A stretch of DNA of 64,000 bases from Fundicoccus culcitae (GCF_024661895.1 NZ_CP102453.1:1488001-1552000); one strand, 5' to 3'; positions 1 through 9,407 are shown, numbered from the stretch's first letter. Notes: generated by a model not told the origin, from the sequence alone. Made by a program: numbers and translations.

Positions 1-297
1 GCCAGAAATTTCCTTCGCAGGCCACATCAACCATCATCAAATGTAAATGGAAGGCGCACTTCCCAACCTATCCATATCCATCCTTCAATTCTCGCAGAAA
101 CTAACCCCCACCCATCAACAAACCGCCCACCATGAGTTTTCAATGAGATACTTATCCACAAGAAAACATTTATTTTTAATTTATTAGATTTTTCTATTCG
201 TTTTTTAATCTAATCTTTATTTTATGGCTGGGATATGCTACACTGAAGGTGTATTAATGAATCGTTATATTAAATTATTTTAAAGGAGGTTTATCTG
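1..297. other. Left-edge non-coding stretch with RBS of the first gene
   Basis: I see no credible gene here. The last part carries the ribosome binding site AAAGGAGG at about 282-289, eight bases before the ATG at 298. Bases 140-240 are very AT-rich and probably hold the promoter (TATGCTACACT at about 234), but no convincing -35 box could be fixed. Confidence 0.5.
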
Positions 298-579
298 ATG
301 GAGATTGATATTGGAACCAAGGAGTTGAATGATAAGGTCAGTGTCATTCGCATTTTATCGCACCCCATTCGCTATTCAATTGCGCTTATCCTCTATAAAC
401 ACGGAGTACAAAATGTTGGTACGATTCAAAAAAGTCTCAATTTATCCCAATCAACTGTTTCGCAGCATATCAGTAAAATGCGTGAGGCGGGCATTGTTGC
501 CTCGCGTCGGGAAGGCACAAAACTCTATTATTCATTAGTAGACCCAATGGCGATTAAAGTGATTGAAACCCTTGGGTAA
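298..579 (+). CDS. ArsR-family winged-helix transcriptional regulator
   Basis: A 93-residue DNA-binding protein with the compact ArsR/SmtB architecture. Residues about 20-30 carry the ILSHPIR element that opens the fold, residues 43-65 form the recognition helix-turn-helix (NLSQSTVSQHISKMREAGIV), and 66-80 form the beta wing (SRREGTKLYYSL). No cysteine pair or ELCVC-type metal motif is visible, so sensing of arsenic or zinc through the usual alpha-3 site is unlikely; the ligand is unknown. It stands alone, with a strong AAAGGAGG site upstream and a terminator right after it. The target is not apparent from context. Confidence 0.85.
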   Translation: MEIDIGTKELNDKVSVIRILSHPIRYSIALILYKHGVQNVGTIQKSLNLSQSTVSQHISKMREAGIVASRREGTKLYYSLVDPMAIKVIETLG

Positions 580-585
580 CCTTTA

Positions 586-600
586 ACTAAATATCTCTGC
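586..600 (-). repeat. Dispersed 15-mer copy 1
   Basis: ACTAAATATCTCTGC on the + strand, one mismatch to the consensus, 6 bases after the stop of the ArsR gene and before its terminator. Confidence 0.7.
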
Positions 601-621
601 TCAATTCCGAAGCAAATTTTC

Positions 622-659
622 AAAATCGCTGGCCGCTCACTGAGGCTAGCGATTTTTTG
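622..659. terminator. Intrinsic terminator after the ArsR gene
   Basis: Stem AAAATCGCT / AGCGATTTT with an extended GGCC / GGC inner part and a T-run on the + strand. It separates two convergent genes. Confidence 0.75.
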
Positions 660-712
660 CGTTAAAAAAGCACGCACACCTCTTTTAACAGGCATGCATG
701 CTTGGGCGAGTA

Positions 713-727
713 GCAGCGTTATTTATT
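713..727 (+). repeat. Dispersed 15-mer copy 2, overlapping a stop codon
   Basis: GCAGCGTTATTTATT, exact fit. It contains the TAA stop (719-721, minus strand) of the aminotransferase, so the last residues N-K are encoded by the motif. Confidence 0.8.
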
Positions 728-1930
728 TGAAAGGGTTTTAGTGGTTTGATTGGGCTCGACGGCCTCCAGGCGGAGTTTTTCGATAAAATCGGCCAGGCGA
801 CCCATGGCGGTTCTGAGTTGGTTAATCGAATAGGCGTACGAAATGCGGACGAAGCCCTCGCCAGAAACGCCAAATGCGGTGCCAGGAACGACCGCCAGGT
901 GCTGGTCTTCGATAAGACGCATCGAAAATGCCTCAGACGTCATGCCAAACTGCGAAATATTCGGAAAAACGTAAAAGGCACCTTGCGGCTCAAAACAAGG
1001 CAAGCCCATTTCGCGCAGGCTCAAAACCAGATAGCGACGGCGTTGGTTATAGGCGTCGCGCATATGATCAATGTCCGCTTGGCCATTTTTAATCGCCTCA
1101 ATGCCAGCAAATTGACTAATTGTACTCGCCGCCATAATTGAGGCTTGATGCACTTTAGCCATTTGCGATGTGATATAATCTGGCGCGCATAAATAACCTA
1201 AGCGCCAACCGGTCATGGCATAAGCCTTCGAAAAGCCGTTCATATAAATCGTCCGCTCGCGCATGCCAGGCACCGAAATAATGCTGGCGTGCGGTTTATC
1301 CAAATAAGTCAATTCCGAATAAATTTCATCAGTAATCACCAAGAGGTCGTGCTCGATAATAATGTCCGCAATGGCTTCAAGGTCTTCGCGTTCCATAATC
1401 GCCCCGGTCGGATTGTTCGGATAATTCAACACCAAAATTTTGCTCTTAGGCGTAATGGCGGCCCGTAGCGCTTCTGGCGTCAAACGAAAATTATCTTCCT
1501 CTTTTAAATGAATCGGCACCGGCACCCCGTCGGCCAACTGAATGCAAGACAAATAGGTCACATAAGCCGGAATGCAATAAATCACTTCATCCCCCGGGCT
1601 GACCGTCGACCGCAAAGCCACATCAATCGCCTCAGACCCCCCACTGGTTACTAACACTTCCGTATTTGGATCATAATAAATATCCGTTTTCTTCTTAATT
1701 TCATCCGCGATGGCTTGGCGAAGTTCAAGCATACCAGCATTCGAGGTGTAGTAGGTTTTCCCTTGCTGAATCGCATAAATCCCTTCATCACGCACATGCC
1801 AAGGTGTCGGAAAATCCGGTTCGCCTACCCCCAACGAAATAATATCATCATAAGCATTAGCCAACTCGAAAAAACGCCGAATCCCAGATTCTTGTAAATT
1901 CTGAACTTTTTCGTTAATAAAATTTCTCAT
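719..1930 (-). CDS. PLP-dependent class I/II aminotransferase
   Basis: A 403-residue fold-type I aminotransferase of the aspartate/aromatic aminotransferase group. The substrate-side GEPDFPTP and cofactor-side SGGSEAIDVALR are present. NYPNNPTG supplies the PLP-ring asparagine, DEIYSEL the aspartate that pairs with the pyridine nitrogen, and the Schiff-base lysine sits in NGFSKAYAMTGWRLGY at about residue 240; the C-terminal arginine lies in FVRISYA. It is translationally coupled to the upstream Lrp-type regulator by an ATGA overlap, so it is probably the regulator's target. A role in amino-acid transamination (aromatic or branched-chain) is inferred; the exact substrate cannot be read from sequence. 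Confidence 0.88.
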   Translation of the reverse strand: MRNFINEKVQNLQESGIRRFFELANAYDDIISLGVGEPDFPTPWHVRDEGIYAIQQGKTYYTSNAGMLELRQAIADEIKKKTDIYYDPNTEVLVTSGGSEAIDVALRSTVSPGDEVIYCIPAYVTYLSCIQLADGVPVPIHLKEEDNFRLTPEALRAAITPKSKILVLNYPNNPTGAIMEREDLEAIADIIIEHDLLVITDEIYSELTYLDKPHASIISVPGMRERTIYMNGFSKAYAMTGWRLGYLCAPDYITSQMAKVHQASIMAASTISQFAGIEAIKNGQADIDHMRDAYNQRRRYLVLSLREMGLPCFEPQGAFYVFPNISQFGMTSEAFSMRLIEDQHLAVVPGTAFGVSGEGFVRISYAYSINQLRTAMGRLADFIEKLRLEAVEPNQTTKTLSNK

Positions 1931-2421
1931 GGGCTAACCGCCAATCGTTGTTCGCCCTCTTCTTGCACAAAAAGCGTGCCATGGTCCTTATATTTTTTCA
2001 ATATAATATTGGTCGACGTCGATTGTACTTCTTCAATAATCGATAACCGTGACGATACAAAGTTAGCGATATCGCGCATCGGCGCTTTCTTTAATTCAAT
2101 GGAAAAATCATACGACCCTGAAATCAAATAAATCGCCTGCACTTCCGGAAACTGATAGATTTTCTCTGCAATCCGATCAAACCCCTGTCCCCGTTGTGGA
2201 TTAACCCGCACTTCGACAATGGCCGACACATCCGAGTCATTGGTTTTTTCCCAATTCACAATGGTATGATACCCACATATGATTCGGTCTTCTTCCATTT
2301 CACGGACATAATCATCAACCGCAGACTCCTCTAAATCCAGCATCATCGCAATTTCTTTATGCGTCAAACGACTATCATTTTCTAATAATTGAAGTATTTG
2401 CTCTTTTATCCCCATAAGCAT
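1927..2421 (-). CDS. Lrp/AsnC-family transcriptional regulator
   Basis: 164 residues. An N-terminal helix-turn-helix (residues 4-55, ILQLLENDSRLTHKEIAMMLDL) is followed by the RAM effector domain (about 65-145) with the family's IYLISGSYDFSIEL strand. These proteins act as dimers to octamers that sense amino acids. The stop overlaps the start of the aminotransferase gene by four bases, forming a two-gene unit. A perfect 12-bp inverted repeat lies just upstream at 2461-2488 beside a TATAAT element and is a good candidate autoregulatory operator. Start chosen at the first ATG after GAAGGATGC. Confidence 0.88.
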   Translation of the reverse strand: MLMGIKEQILQLLENDSRLTHKEIAMMLDLEESAVDDYVREMEEDRIICGYHTIVNWEKTNDSDVSAIVEVRVNPQRGQGFDRIAEKIYQFPEVQAIYLISGSYDFSIELKKAPMRDIANFVSSRLSIIEEVQSTSTNIILKKYKDHGTLFVQEEGEQRLAVSP

Positions 2422-2460
2422 CCTTCTTTCAATGTATTTATTCGCTATTATATCAGATTT

Positions 2461-2488
2461 AAATGAGAAAGTGTTTACTTTCTCATTT
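2461..2488. promoter_or_regulatory. Perfect 12-bp inverted repeat beside the Lrp-gene promoter
   Basis: Arms AAATGAGAAAGT and ACTTTCTCATTT separated by four bases. On the minus strand a TATAAT lies just downstream (about 2449-2454), so the palindrome covers the -35 region. Candidate operator; it has no T-run and does not look like a terminator. Confidence 0.55.
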
Positions 2489-2689
2489 CTTTTTAATAAA
2501 TATTTCTGAAGATGAGGCGGGGGTTGGTAGGACGTTCGTTTTGGCGTTAGTTTTGCTGCTTATTTAAGTGTAAATATAGTGGTTGGAGGGGTGGGGGGAT
2601 TGAGGGGATGACGGGGTGACGGGGATGAATTGAAAGAGAAGGAAAGCCGAAAGGAGCGATTGCCTGTTAAAATTTATGTTAGCCCGCCA

Positions 2690-3420
2690 AATGAACTGCC
2701 ATTTGGCGGGGGATTCGGAGAATTGGGGGCTCGTCATTTCAATATTCCTACTTCTCCACCCATTTGCCGGACTTCTTTTCCCATCGACGTCCGCCAAACT
2801 AACTTGCCGGACTTCCCGCCAAATGAAGCGCCATTTGGCGGGGGGTTCGGGAGTGACCGCCAAATGAGGCGTCGTTTGGCGGTCAGTTTGTGAGTGAACG
2901 CCAAATGAGTCGCCGTTTGGCGGGAGGTTCACGGGCGAACGCCAAATGGGCTGACGTTTGGCGGGGGATTCGGAGAATTGGGGGCTCGTCATTTCAATAT
3001 TCCTACTTCTCCACCCATTTGCCGGACTTCTTTTCCCATCGACGTCCGCCAAACCTACTTGCCGGACTTCCCGACAAAATGACGTCCGCCATTTCAGCCA
3101 ATTTCCACTGCTCAACCAACTTGCCGGACTTCTTTTCCCATCGACATCCGCCAAACCTACTTGCCGGACTTCCCGCTAAAATGACGTCCGCCATTTCAAT
3201 CAGATGCCCCTTTCCCACACAATTGCCGGACTTCTTTTCCCATCGACATCCGCCAAACTTACTTGCCGGACTTCCCGACAAAACGACGTCCGCCATTTCA
3301 GCCAATTTCCACTGCTCAACCAACTTGCCGGACTTCTTTTCCCATCGACGTCCGCCAAACCTACTTGCCGGACTTCCCGCCAAAACGACGTCCGCCATTT
3401 CAGCCAATTTCCACTTATCC
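2690..3420. repeat. Palindromic repeat cluster A (GCCGGAC / GTCCGCC family)
   Basis: The 1.1-kb gap between genes is mostly repeats. The right part has about ten alternating half-units TTGCCGGACTTC and CGACGTCCGCCA separated by 8-25 bases; pairs can fold as hairpins because the halves are near reverse complements. The left part (2684-2965) holds several CGCCAAATG...TTTGGCGGG palindromes. A segment of nearly 100 bp at about 2702-2800 recurs almost exactly at 2957-3055, a recent internal duplication. The long open frames across it are an artefact of repeat length. Confidence 0.85.
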
Positions 3421-3469
3421 ACCCACTTCCCCACCCAGCACAAACTAACAAACCAACAAACCAACAAAC

Positions 3470-3511
3470 AATGCAACCCCCGGCTTTTTTCAGAAAGCCG
3501 GGGGTTGCATT
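3470..3511. terminator. Strong bidirectional terminator hairpin
   Basis: Arms of 18 bp, AATGCAACCCCCGGCTTT and AAAGCCGGGGGTTGCATT, loop of six bases. It lies after the serine hydrolase gene (minus strand). Confidence 0.8.
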
Positions 3512-3514
3512 GTC

Positions 3515-3529
3515 GCAGTGATATTTAGT
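3515..3529 (+). repeat. Dispersed 15-mer copy 3
   Basis: GCAGTGATATTTAGT, one mismatch, abutting the stop codon of the serine hydrolase gene and its terminator. Confidence 0.7.
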
Positions 3530-5314
3530 TTAGTAGGAATTTTCTTCGAAGGTTTCGGTGTCTTCGACGGTGACCCAGAGCTGGCTGCGAATTTCGTTGT
3601 AGACGTCGTGGACGCGCAGCGACAGCATGCCGAGTTGCTCGCCGATGATGTCGTAATTGTAGGGGTCCGCGGTGTAAACGGCTAAGGTGTAGCTGCCGTA
3701 GTCGGTGACAAAGCTGGCGACGTCGTTTTGCTCGGTGCCACCCAGACCGGATTTGTTCCAATAAACCGTGCTGTAGGGAATGTAATTGGTCAGGAAATTG
3801 TGGGTGTTGTAGCCAAATTTCTCAATCAACAGTTCATCCCAAGGCTCGCCGTTGACTTGGTTGTTGTACAACAAGGCGAAGAAACGGGCGGCGTCACTGG
3901 GTGTGGTGACAAAACCACTGCTGTCCTGATAATATTTTCCATCGACATAAGTGTTATACAGACCTAAAGCATGAATGTTGGGGTTAATGGCTGGACCGCC
4001 TCCAACCGTATCGATTAACAAGTTAGCCGCCGTGTTGTCACTATAAACAACAATCAGATTGACCAACTCATCAATGGTAAAGACACTGCCGTCAGGATAA
4101 CCTTGGATAATCCCGGCGCCGGGAACTTTATCATAGTCATATAAAACCACGGTATCGTAAGGATCTAAAATTCCTTCCGAGTATTGACGATAGAGCTCGC
4201 CGAGCACATAGATTTTTTGCGTGCTGGCTGGGAAAAAAGGTTGGTCATAAGCACTGACTTGACTCATGGTTTCGGTATTTACAAAGGAAGCCCCGGCGCG
4301 CGCACCGATTTGATCCAATTCCTCAATCAACACCGCTTCAATCGTGTCAATTAATTCGCGTTCACTGTAATAGGTGTAGACATAATCCGTGAACGTCTCG
4401 TCCTTTTGAATCCAACCGACTTCATCGTAACCAATCGCAACCAACAGCCAATCGCCATTAAACGTTTTCACTTCTTCCAGAACTTCCATCGGCATGTCGA
4501 CAAAATTTTCCGTGGTGGTCAATAAAGCCGAATCAATCGCTCCAGGCGGATTGGTTAAAACCATGCTATCAGGATTTTTAAACAAAATACTATAATTGGT
4601 TGGCGTCCGCTCCATCAAACCACTATACTTCATCGTATCCTCGACAAAGAAAAATTCTTTCCGCACAGCAGGGACTAAGAAATTTAACAAATCTCGTTCC
4701 GCCAACAATTCCCCCACATCCGTGCTCGATAAACGCACATTCGCTTGCATACGCCCATCACTATAATAGTACCAACCGTCAAACGGCGTGTTGTACCAAC
4801 CCGTGTAAGGTAACTCATTTTGGAAAAGCAATTCCTCCCCTTGATAGATCACGCGCTTAAAGCCATTGAGGCTCTCATCTTCAACCAAACGATACTGTTG
4901 CGCCGTCGAATAAGGCGACGTCACTTCCACATAGGGGCTAAAATAAAACCATGGCAGGTTACCAATAATATCCGGCTCGACATACGTTTGTGTTTCCGTC
5001 GCCACTTCTTCCATTAAGCCGGTTTCTTCATCATATTGTTCCACAGCGATATTTATTCCGGTGGTTTTAAGGTCCTCAATCAAAATACTGTGCTCACTTT
5101 TCAAATTAAGGCGAGGCGGATCACGATGAACGATCGCTTCCTCAACAACTTTGGCGTCCTCCGAAGCGAAAAGGGACCGAAAACTATTGGATGATAAATT
5201 TGAAATCGATTGATTTAGTTGCGGTTGCAACAGACTTCCAACGATGAAATAAAAAATAATTCCGATAACAATGCCGATTCCAACAATCATCGCAACTTTT
5301 TTGCTATTTTTCAA
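3530..5314 (-). CDS. Membrane-anchored class A beta-lactamase-like serine hydrolase
   Basis: About 594 residues. An N-terminal membrane anchor (about 8-30, VAMIVGIGIVIGIIFYFIVG) precedes a region with a GW/SH3-like patch (VGWIQKDE, about 300), then a beta-lactamase/DD-peptidase domain at 330-560. The active-site set is complete: SxxK in FPASTQKIY, SDN in VYSDNTAANLL and KSG in NKSGLGG. The family covers both beta-lactamases and cell-wall peptidases; the long anchored N-terminus suggests a cell-surface wall or beta-lactam related role rather than a secreted lactamase, but this is inference. I chose TTG at 5314 because GGAG lies 8 bases upstream; the in-frame GTG at 5320 is only 2 bases from it. 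Flanked by 15-mer copies on both sides. Confidence 0.82.
   Translation of the reverse strand: MKNSKKVAMIVGIGIVIGIIFYFIVGSLLQPQLNQSISNLSSNSFRSLFASEDAKVVEEAIVHRDPPRLNLKSEHSILIEDLKTTGINIAVEQYDEETGLMEEVATETQTYVEPDIIGNLPWFYFSPYVEVTSPYSTAQQYRLVEDESLNGFKRVIYQGEELLFQNELPYTGWYNTPFDGWYYYSDGRMQANVRLSSTDVGELLAERDLLNFLVPAVRKEFFFVEDTMKYSGLMERTPTNYSILFKNPDSMVLTNPPGAIDSALLTTTENFVDMPMEVLEEVKTFNGDWLLVAIGYDEVGWIQKDETFTDYVYTYYSERELIDTIEAVLIEELDQIGARAGASFVNTETMSQVSAYDQPFFPASTQKIYVLGELYRQYSEGILDPYDTVVLYDYDKVPGAGIIQGYPDGSVFTIDELVNLIVVYSDNTAANLLIDTVGGGPAINPNIHALGLYNTYVDGKYYQDSSGFVTTPSDAARFFALLYNNQVNGEPWDELLIEKFGYNTHNFLTNYIPYSTVYWNKSGLGGTEQNDVASFVTDYGSYTLAVYTADPYNYDIIGEQLGMLSLRVHDVYNEIRSQLWVTVEDTETFEENSY
5043..5057 (+). 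repeat. Dispersed 15-mer copy 4 (inside a gene)
   Basis: ACAGCGATATTTATT, one mismatch, within the serine hydrolase coding region. Confidence 0.6.
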
Positions 5315-5329
5315 TCGCACCTCTCCTTT

Positions 5330-5344
5330 AATAAATATCTCTGC
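5330..5344 (-). repeat. Dispersed 15-mer copy 5 in a 5' leader
   Basis: AATAAATATCTCTGC, exact. On the gene's own strand it reads GCAGAGATATTTATT and runs directly into the AAAGGAG ribosome site of the serine hydrolase gene. Confidence 0.8.
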
Positions 5345-5400
5345 TTTTATTCTAGCAATGTGCTTCTAATGATTCAAGCGCTAATTCGATGGGTTCAGCT

Positions 5401-6126
5401 TTATGCCTCACCTTGTTTAACAAAACGGATTTTTTCAGTGAAAAAATCATACAAGTTTTGCGTAAATAACATTTCAGGCATCATTTGTTTAAATTTCACA
5501 TAAGGTAAGCGGTCACGAATTTCGATTTCATCGGCATGTTGGTGCAACACATTTTGATGAATAAAGTTTTCATAAGCTTCCTCATCCAGTTTAAGACCTT
5601 GTTCATCATAACGTTTACGGGCAATCAAATGAAAAATAAAATCCTCTTCAGCTCGCTCTTCAATGCCTTGCATCACCGGCTCTGCCAAATTTAAAATTTG
5701 TGCCCCATAGGTTTCTAAATCCATTTCCTCTTCTTCAGCAAATTGATTCAGTTGGTCATAATATTGATCAAAGTAAGCTTCTTTTTCTTCACTATTAATA
5801 ACCACTTCCGCAGCTTCAGCATAATAAGCCATTAAAAACGGCAATATTTCATTATAAAATTTTCTTTGGCGACTATTTTTTTGAAAATAGTCAATCGCAT
5901 ATTGGGTAAGCTGGCTAACACTGTTAATATTAGGAATTTCGAGGGCTGCCACCATATCATCGGTTAAGACATCGGTATTAACATGGGCAATTGATTTGTA
6001 CTGTTCAAGGACCGTCTCTAAAGTGGGCTGGGCGACCGCATCCCACGAAGGAATTTCAATGGTGAGGTATTGGTCGGGCAATGCGATGGTTTCATAATCG
6101 GGATAGTATTCAACAGAACTCTTCAT
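5401..6126 (-). CDS. Trigger-factor C-domain-like protein, function unknown
   Basis: 241 residues, very acidic and largely helical, with no signal peptide or membrane segment. Length, composition and helix pattern (for example the SRQRKFYNEILPFLMAYYAEAAEVVINSEEKEAYF type of segment split over residues 85-120) resemble the C-terminal substrate-binding domain of trigger factor without the ribosome-binding tail and FKBP domain. If so it would be an orphan chaperone-like protein. This is weak family recognition, not a clear motif hit. It is a single gene with ribosome site AAGGAG eleven bases before the ATG. Confidence 0.5.
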   Translation of the reverse strand: MKSSVEYYPDYETIALPDQYLTIEIPSWDAVAQPTLETVLEQYKSIAHVNTDVLTDDMVAALEIPNINSVSQLTQYAIDYFQKNSRQRKFYNEILPFLMAYYAEAAEVVINSEEKEAYFDQYYDQLNQFAEEEEMDLETYGAQILNLAEPVMQGIEERAEEDFIFHLIARKRYDEQGLKLDEEAYENFIHQNVLHQHADEIEIRDRLPYVKFKQMMPEMLFTQNLYDFFTEKIRFVKQGEA

Positions 6127-6239
6127 ATATAAAATGTCTCCTTATATTAGCTTTTCTTGGTAGATATCCTATCTATCATAACATAAATAACTCAAATACA
6201 AATAAGATTATGTTAAAGAAAGGCTAAAATTTTAACATT

Positions 6240-7593
6240 GGTGGCGAGCGAGAAAGCCGCTGGTTTTGCTGGTGGCGAAGTATCAATTGGGTGATTTGCC
6301 GGACGTCGTGGTGAAAGGAAAGCCGGCAAATGGTTGGGATAGGGGTGGATGCTTCACTTGCCGGACGTCGTGGTGAAAGGAAAGCCGGCAAATGGTTGGG
6401 ATAGGGGTGGATGATTCAGTTGACGGACGTCGTTTTTACGGGACGTCCGCCAAGCGGATTTCCCGGACGTCGTTGCGAAAAGAAAGCCGGCAAATGGTTG
6501 GAATAGGGGTGGATGCTTCACTTGCCGGACGTCGTTTTTACGGGACGTCCGCCAAGTGGATTTGCCGGACGTCGTGGTGAAAGGAAAGCCGGCAAGTGGA
6601 TGGGATAGGGGCTGATGCTTCACTTGCCGGACGTCGTTTTTACGGGACGTCCGCCAAGTGGATTTGCCGGACGTCGTGGTGAAAGGAAAGCCGGCAAACG
6701 GATGGGATAGGGGCTGATGCTTCAGTTGCCGGACGTCGTTTTTGCGGGACGTCCACCAAGTGGATTTGCCGGACGTCGTTTTTACAGGAAGTCCGCCAAG
6801 TGGATTTGCCGGACGTCATTACGAAAGGAAAGCCGGCAAACGGATGGGATAGGGGCTGATGCTTCAGTTGCCGGACGTCGTTTTTGCGGGACGTCCACCA
6901 AGTGGATTTGCCGGACGTCGTTGCGAAAGGAAAGCCGGCAAGTTATTGGGGTAAGGGCTGATGCTTCAGTTGCCGGACGTCGTTTTTGCAGGAAGTCCGC
7001 CAAGTGGATTTGCCGGACGTCGTTACGAAAGGAAAGCCGGCAAATGGTTGGGATAAGGGCTGATGCTTCTTTTGCCGGATGTCGTTTTTGCTGGACGTCC
7101 GCCAAGTGGATAGCCGGACGTCGTTGCGAAAATAAAGCCGGCAAATAGTTGGGATAAGGGCTGATGCTTCTTTTGCCGAACGTCGTTTTTACAGGACGTC
7201 CGCCAAGTGGATTTGCCGGACGTCATTACGAAAGGAAAGCCGGCAAATGGTTGGGATAGGGGTGGATGATTCAGTTGCCGGACGTCGTTTTTGCAGGAAG
7301 TCCGCCAAGTGGATTTGCCGGACGTCGTGGTGAAAGGAAAGCCGGCAAATGGTTGGGATAGGGGTGGATGATTCACTTGCCGGACGTCGTTTTTGCAGGA
7401 AGTCCGCCAAGTGGATTTGCCGGACGTCGTTACGAAAGGAAAGCCGGCAAACGGATGGGATAGGGGCTGATGCTTCAGTTGCCGGACGTCGTTTTTGCGG
7501 GACGTCCGCCAAGCGGATTTCCCGGACGTCGTTGCGAAAAGAAAGCCGGCAAATGGTTGGAATAGGGGTGGATGCTTCTTTTGCCGGACGTCG
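6240..7593. repeat. Palindromic repeat cluster B, left part
   Basis: About 1.35 kb of tandem mosaic repeats. Units of the type TTGCCGGACGTCG ... GGGACGTCCGCCAA alternate with TTGCCGGACGTCG ... AAAGCCGGCAA, joined by GGGATAGGGGTGGATG-type linkers. Both unit types are hairpins. Linker variants (GGTGGATG, GGCTGATG) recur in blocks, which suggests tandem duplication and homogenisation. The cluster continues at 9880 to the right of the inserted IS66 element. No gene is present. Confidence 0.88.
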
Positions 7594-7624
7594 GTAAGTG
7601 GGAAGTGACGGACCGGCTAATAAA

Positions 7625-7671
7625 AATAGTGAGGAAGTAGTATACTCATACATATCTACTTTCTCACTATT
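7625..7671. terminator. Hairpin overlapping the tnpC stop
   Basis: Arms AATAGTGAGGAAGTAG and CTACTTTCTCACTATT with one mispair. The TAG stop of tnpC lies within the arm. Probable terminator or IS-internal structure that blocks read-through into the transposase genes. Confidence 0.6.
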
Positions 7672-9347
7672 AATTTTGGACAATTTTGTTGGGTTCTATC
7701 TGACCAAGGTAAATATTCATCTATCGTTTGAGTATCTACTGTCTCTAAATCCATTTGTGATAATCCTTCAAAGAGATAGGTTAGGTAACCCTCTGGATCT
7801 AGACCGTTTAACTTAGCCGTTTGAATAATCGTCATACTGACTGCTAAAGATTTAGCTCCATCTTCACTGACTGAAAAATTCGCATTATTCTTGATTAATT
7901 TGACAGGTCGCACTAACCGTTCAGCCCGATTATTCGTAATCTCTAATGAACCATCACTAATATAACTTACTAGCGTTTCCCGTCGAGTTAAAGTATAGTT
8001 AATCGCTTTTGTTGTAGCTTTTGAGTGAAAAGGTAAGGTTTCTAACCAACTGAAAAATTCTCGAACAACTTTACTGCTTTGTTTTTTTCGTCGTTTTTGA
8101 CGTTCTTCAGGTAATAGTTTTTCCTCAGAATAGGTTGACTCATAAGAAAATATCTTTCCAATATATTTCATGGCTTTTGATTTGATTGGAACGTCATCAG
8201 GAAGATTATAAAAATACCGACGTACATGCGACCAACAATGTTGAAGTGTAATGGATGGATTAAGTCCTTCATAACCACCAAAACCATCGCATGTCAAAGA
8301 ACCCTGATAATCTTCTAAAAATTTTTCAGGGTGACTATAACTCCGGGTTAAGGTGGATTGATACAACGTAATCAGATAATCGTCTAAATAACCTGTGGCG
8401 TATATCCAAATCCAACTATCTGATCGAGCGGATCGCCCATCACTTCTGCGGAGAATTTGATAAGGGGTCTCATCGGCATGGATGTGCGGTGAGTCGAGAA
8501 GATGGCTAACCAATCTCTCGTAAACGACATTGAGATATTTCTCGCATGCCAAAATAGGCCAATTCGCTAACGTTCGGCGTGAGAAATTAGCCCCAAGTTT
8601 TTCCCATTCTTTTTCTTGTCGTGCATAGGGTAAATGTAGGCCGTATTTTTGATAAATAACGGCAGCTAGTAGGCTGGCACTTACTAAACTTTTTTCGATA
8701 ATCGGTTTTGGTGCTTTAGCTTGAACAATTGTTGTGACATCGTGTTTGTCACACTCATGACATTTATATGACCAGCGATAATGTTGTTCTTTAATTATTT
8801 TTGCAGGCACATAAATAAGCGTCTCAAACGCTAATTTTTTCCCGAATTTTTGGAGTCCCCCCTCACAAATAGGGCAGGTGGCATTATTACAATCAAGGGT
8901 ATGTTCATGCACTTCAATGGGTACATTAGTGACTGCTCGCTCTTTAAACCCCCTTGTTTTTTTACCTCGAGGGGATGTTGAAGAAGCTTTGGATTTTTTC
9001 TTAAGGACAACCTTAATAGGCTCCATATCAAACAAATCATCTTGATCTAGAGGAAGTTTTTCACTGGAAGTTCCATAGAGAGTCCGATTGGCTTGACTCA
9101 GTTGACGAAGAATCTCCTGGTGAGCGGCATCAAGGGTGTTAAAATCTTTTTGTAGTTGTGTATTTTGATCGATGAGGGCTTGATTGGCTGCCTCTTGTTC
9201 TTTAGTGACTTCTAAAAGATTTTCATAATTTTCTTTAAGGATGTCATATTCATTTTCTAAAACAGTATACTTATTTTCAATATTTTGACATTTTTCTAAA
9301 AGTTCAGAATAAGTTAATTCCCTTGATATATCAGTATATCCGCTCAT
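7656..9347 (-). CDS. tnpC: IS66-family transposase (TnpC, DDE type)
   Basis: 563 residues. The N-terminus (about 10-110) is a leucine-rich coiled coil with the LYGTSSEKLPLDQ motif typical of IS66 TnpC. A zinc-finger-like part follows (CPICEGG near 165 and CHECDKHD near 205), then the DDE catalytic core with HADETPYQIL, CDGFGGYEGL and the glutamate in NNRAERLVRPVKL. The length matches the family, no frame disruption is seen, and the protein is likely functional. Ribosome site GAGGTG lies 6 bases before the ATG. Confidence 0.93.
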   Translation of the reverse strand: MSGYTDISRELTYSELLEKCQNIENKYTVLENEYDILKENYENLLEVTKEQEAANQALIDQNTQLQKDFNTLDAAHQEILRQLSQANRTLYGTSSEKLPLDQDDLFDMEPIKVVLKKKSKASSTSPRGKKTRGFKERAVTNVPIEVHEHTLDCNNATCPICEGGLQKFGKKLAFETLIYVPAKIIKEQHYRWSYKCHECDKHDVTTIVQAKAPKPIIEKSLVSASLLAAVIYQKYGLHLPYARQEKEWEKLGANFSRRTLANWPILACEKYLNVVYERLVSHLLDSPHIHADETPYQILRRSDGRSARSDSWIWIYATGYLDDYLITLYQSTLTRSYSHPEKFLEDYQGSLTCDGFGGYEGLNPSITLQHCWSHVRRYFYNLPDDVPIKSKAMKYIGKIFSYESTYSEEKLLPEERQKRRKKQSSKVVREFFSWLETLPFHSKATTKAINYTLTRRETLVSYISDGSLEITNNRAERLVRPVKLIKNNANFSVSEDGAKSLAVSMTIIQTAKLNGLDPEGYLTYLFEGLSQMDLETVDTQTIDEYLPWSDRTQQNCPKLIVRK

Positions 9348-9407
9348 GTGCTCACCTCTATTCGTATGCGTTTATTGATGTCAATATTATACCATTAAAA
9401 CCTTAAA

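Noticed and set aside
2564-3528. Long open frames on both strands through repeat cluster A
   Set aside because: They are made only of the repeat (LPDFFSHRRPPNLLAGLP-like), have no ribosome site and exist on both strands at once.
6354-7683. Open frames of 60-164 residues in repeat cluster B
   Set aside because: Translations are tandem repeat text (ICRTSLRKESRQ, HLADFLQKRRPA). No start signals; one even crosses the IS border.
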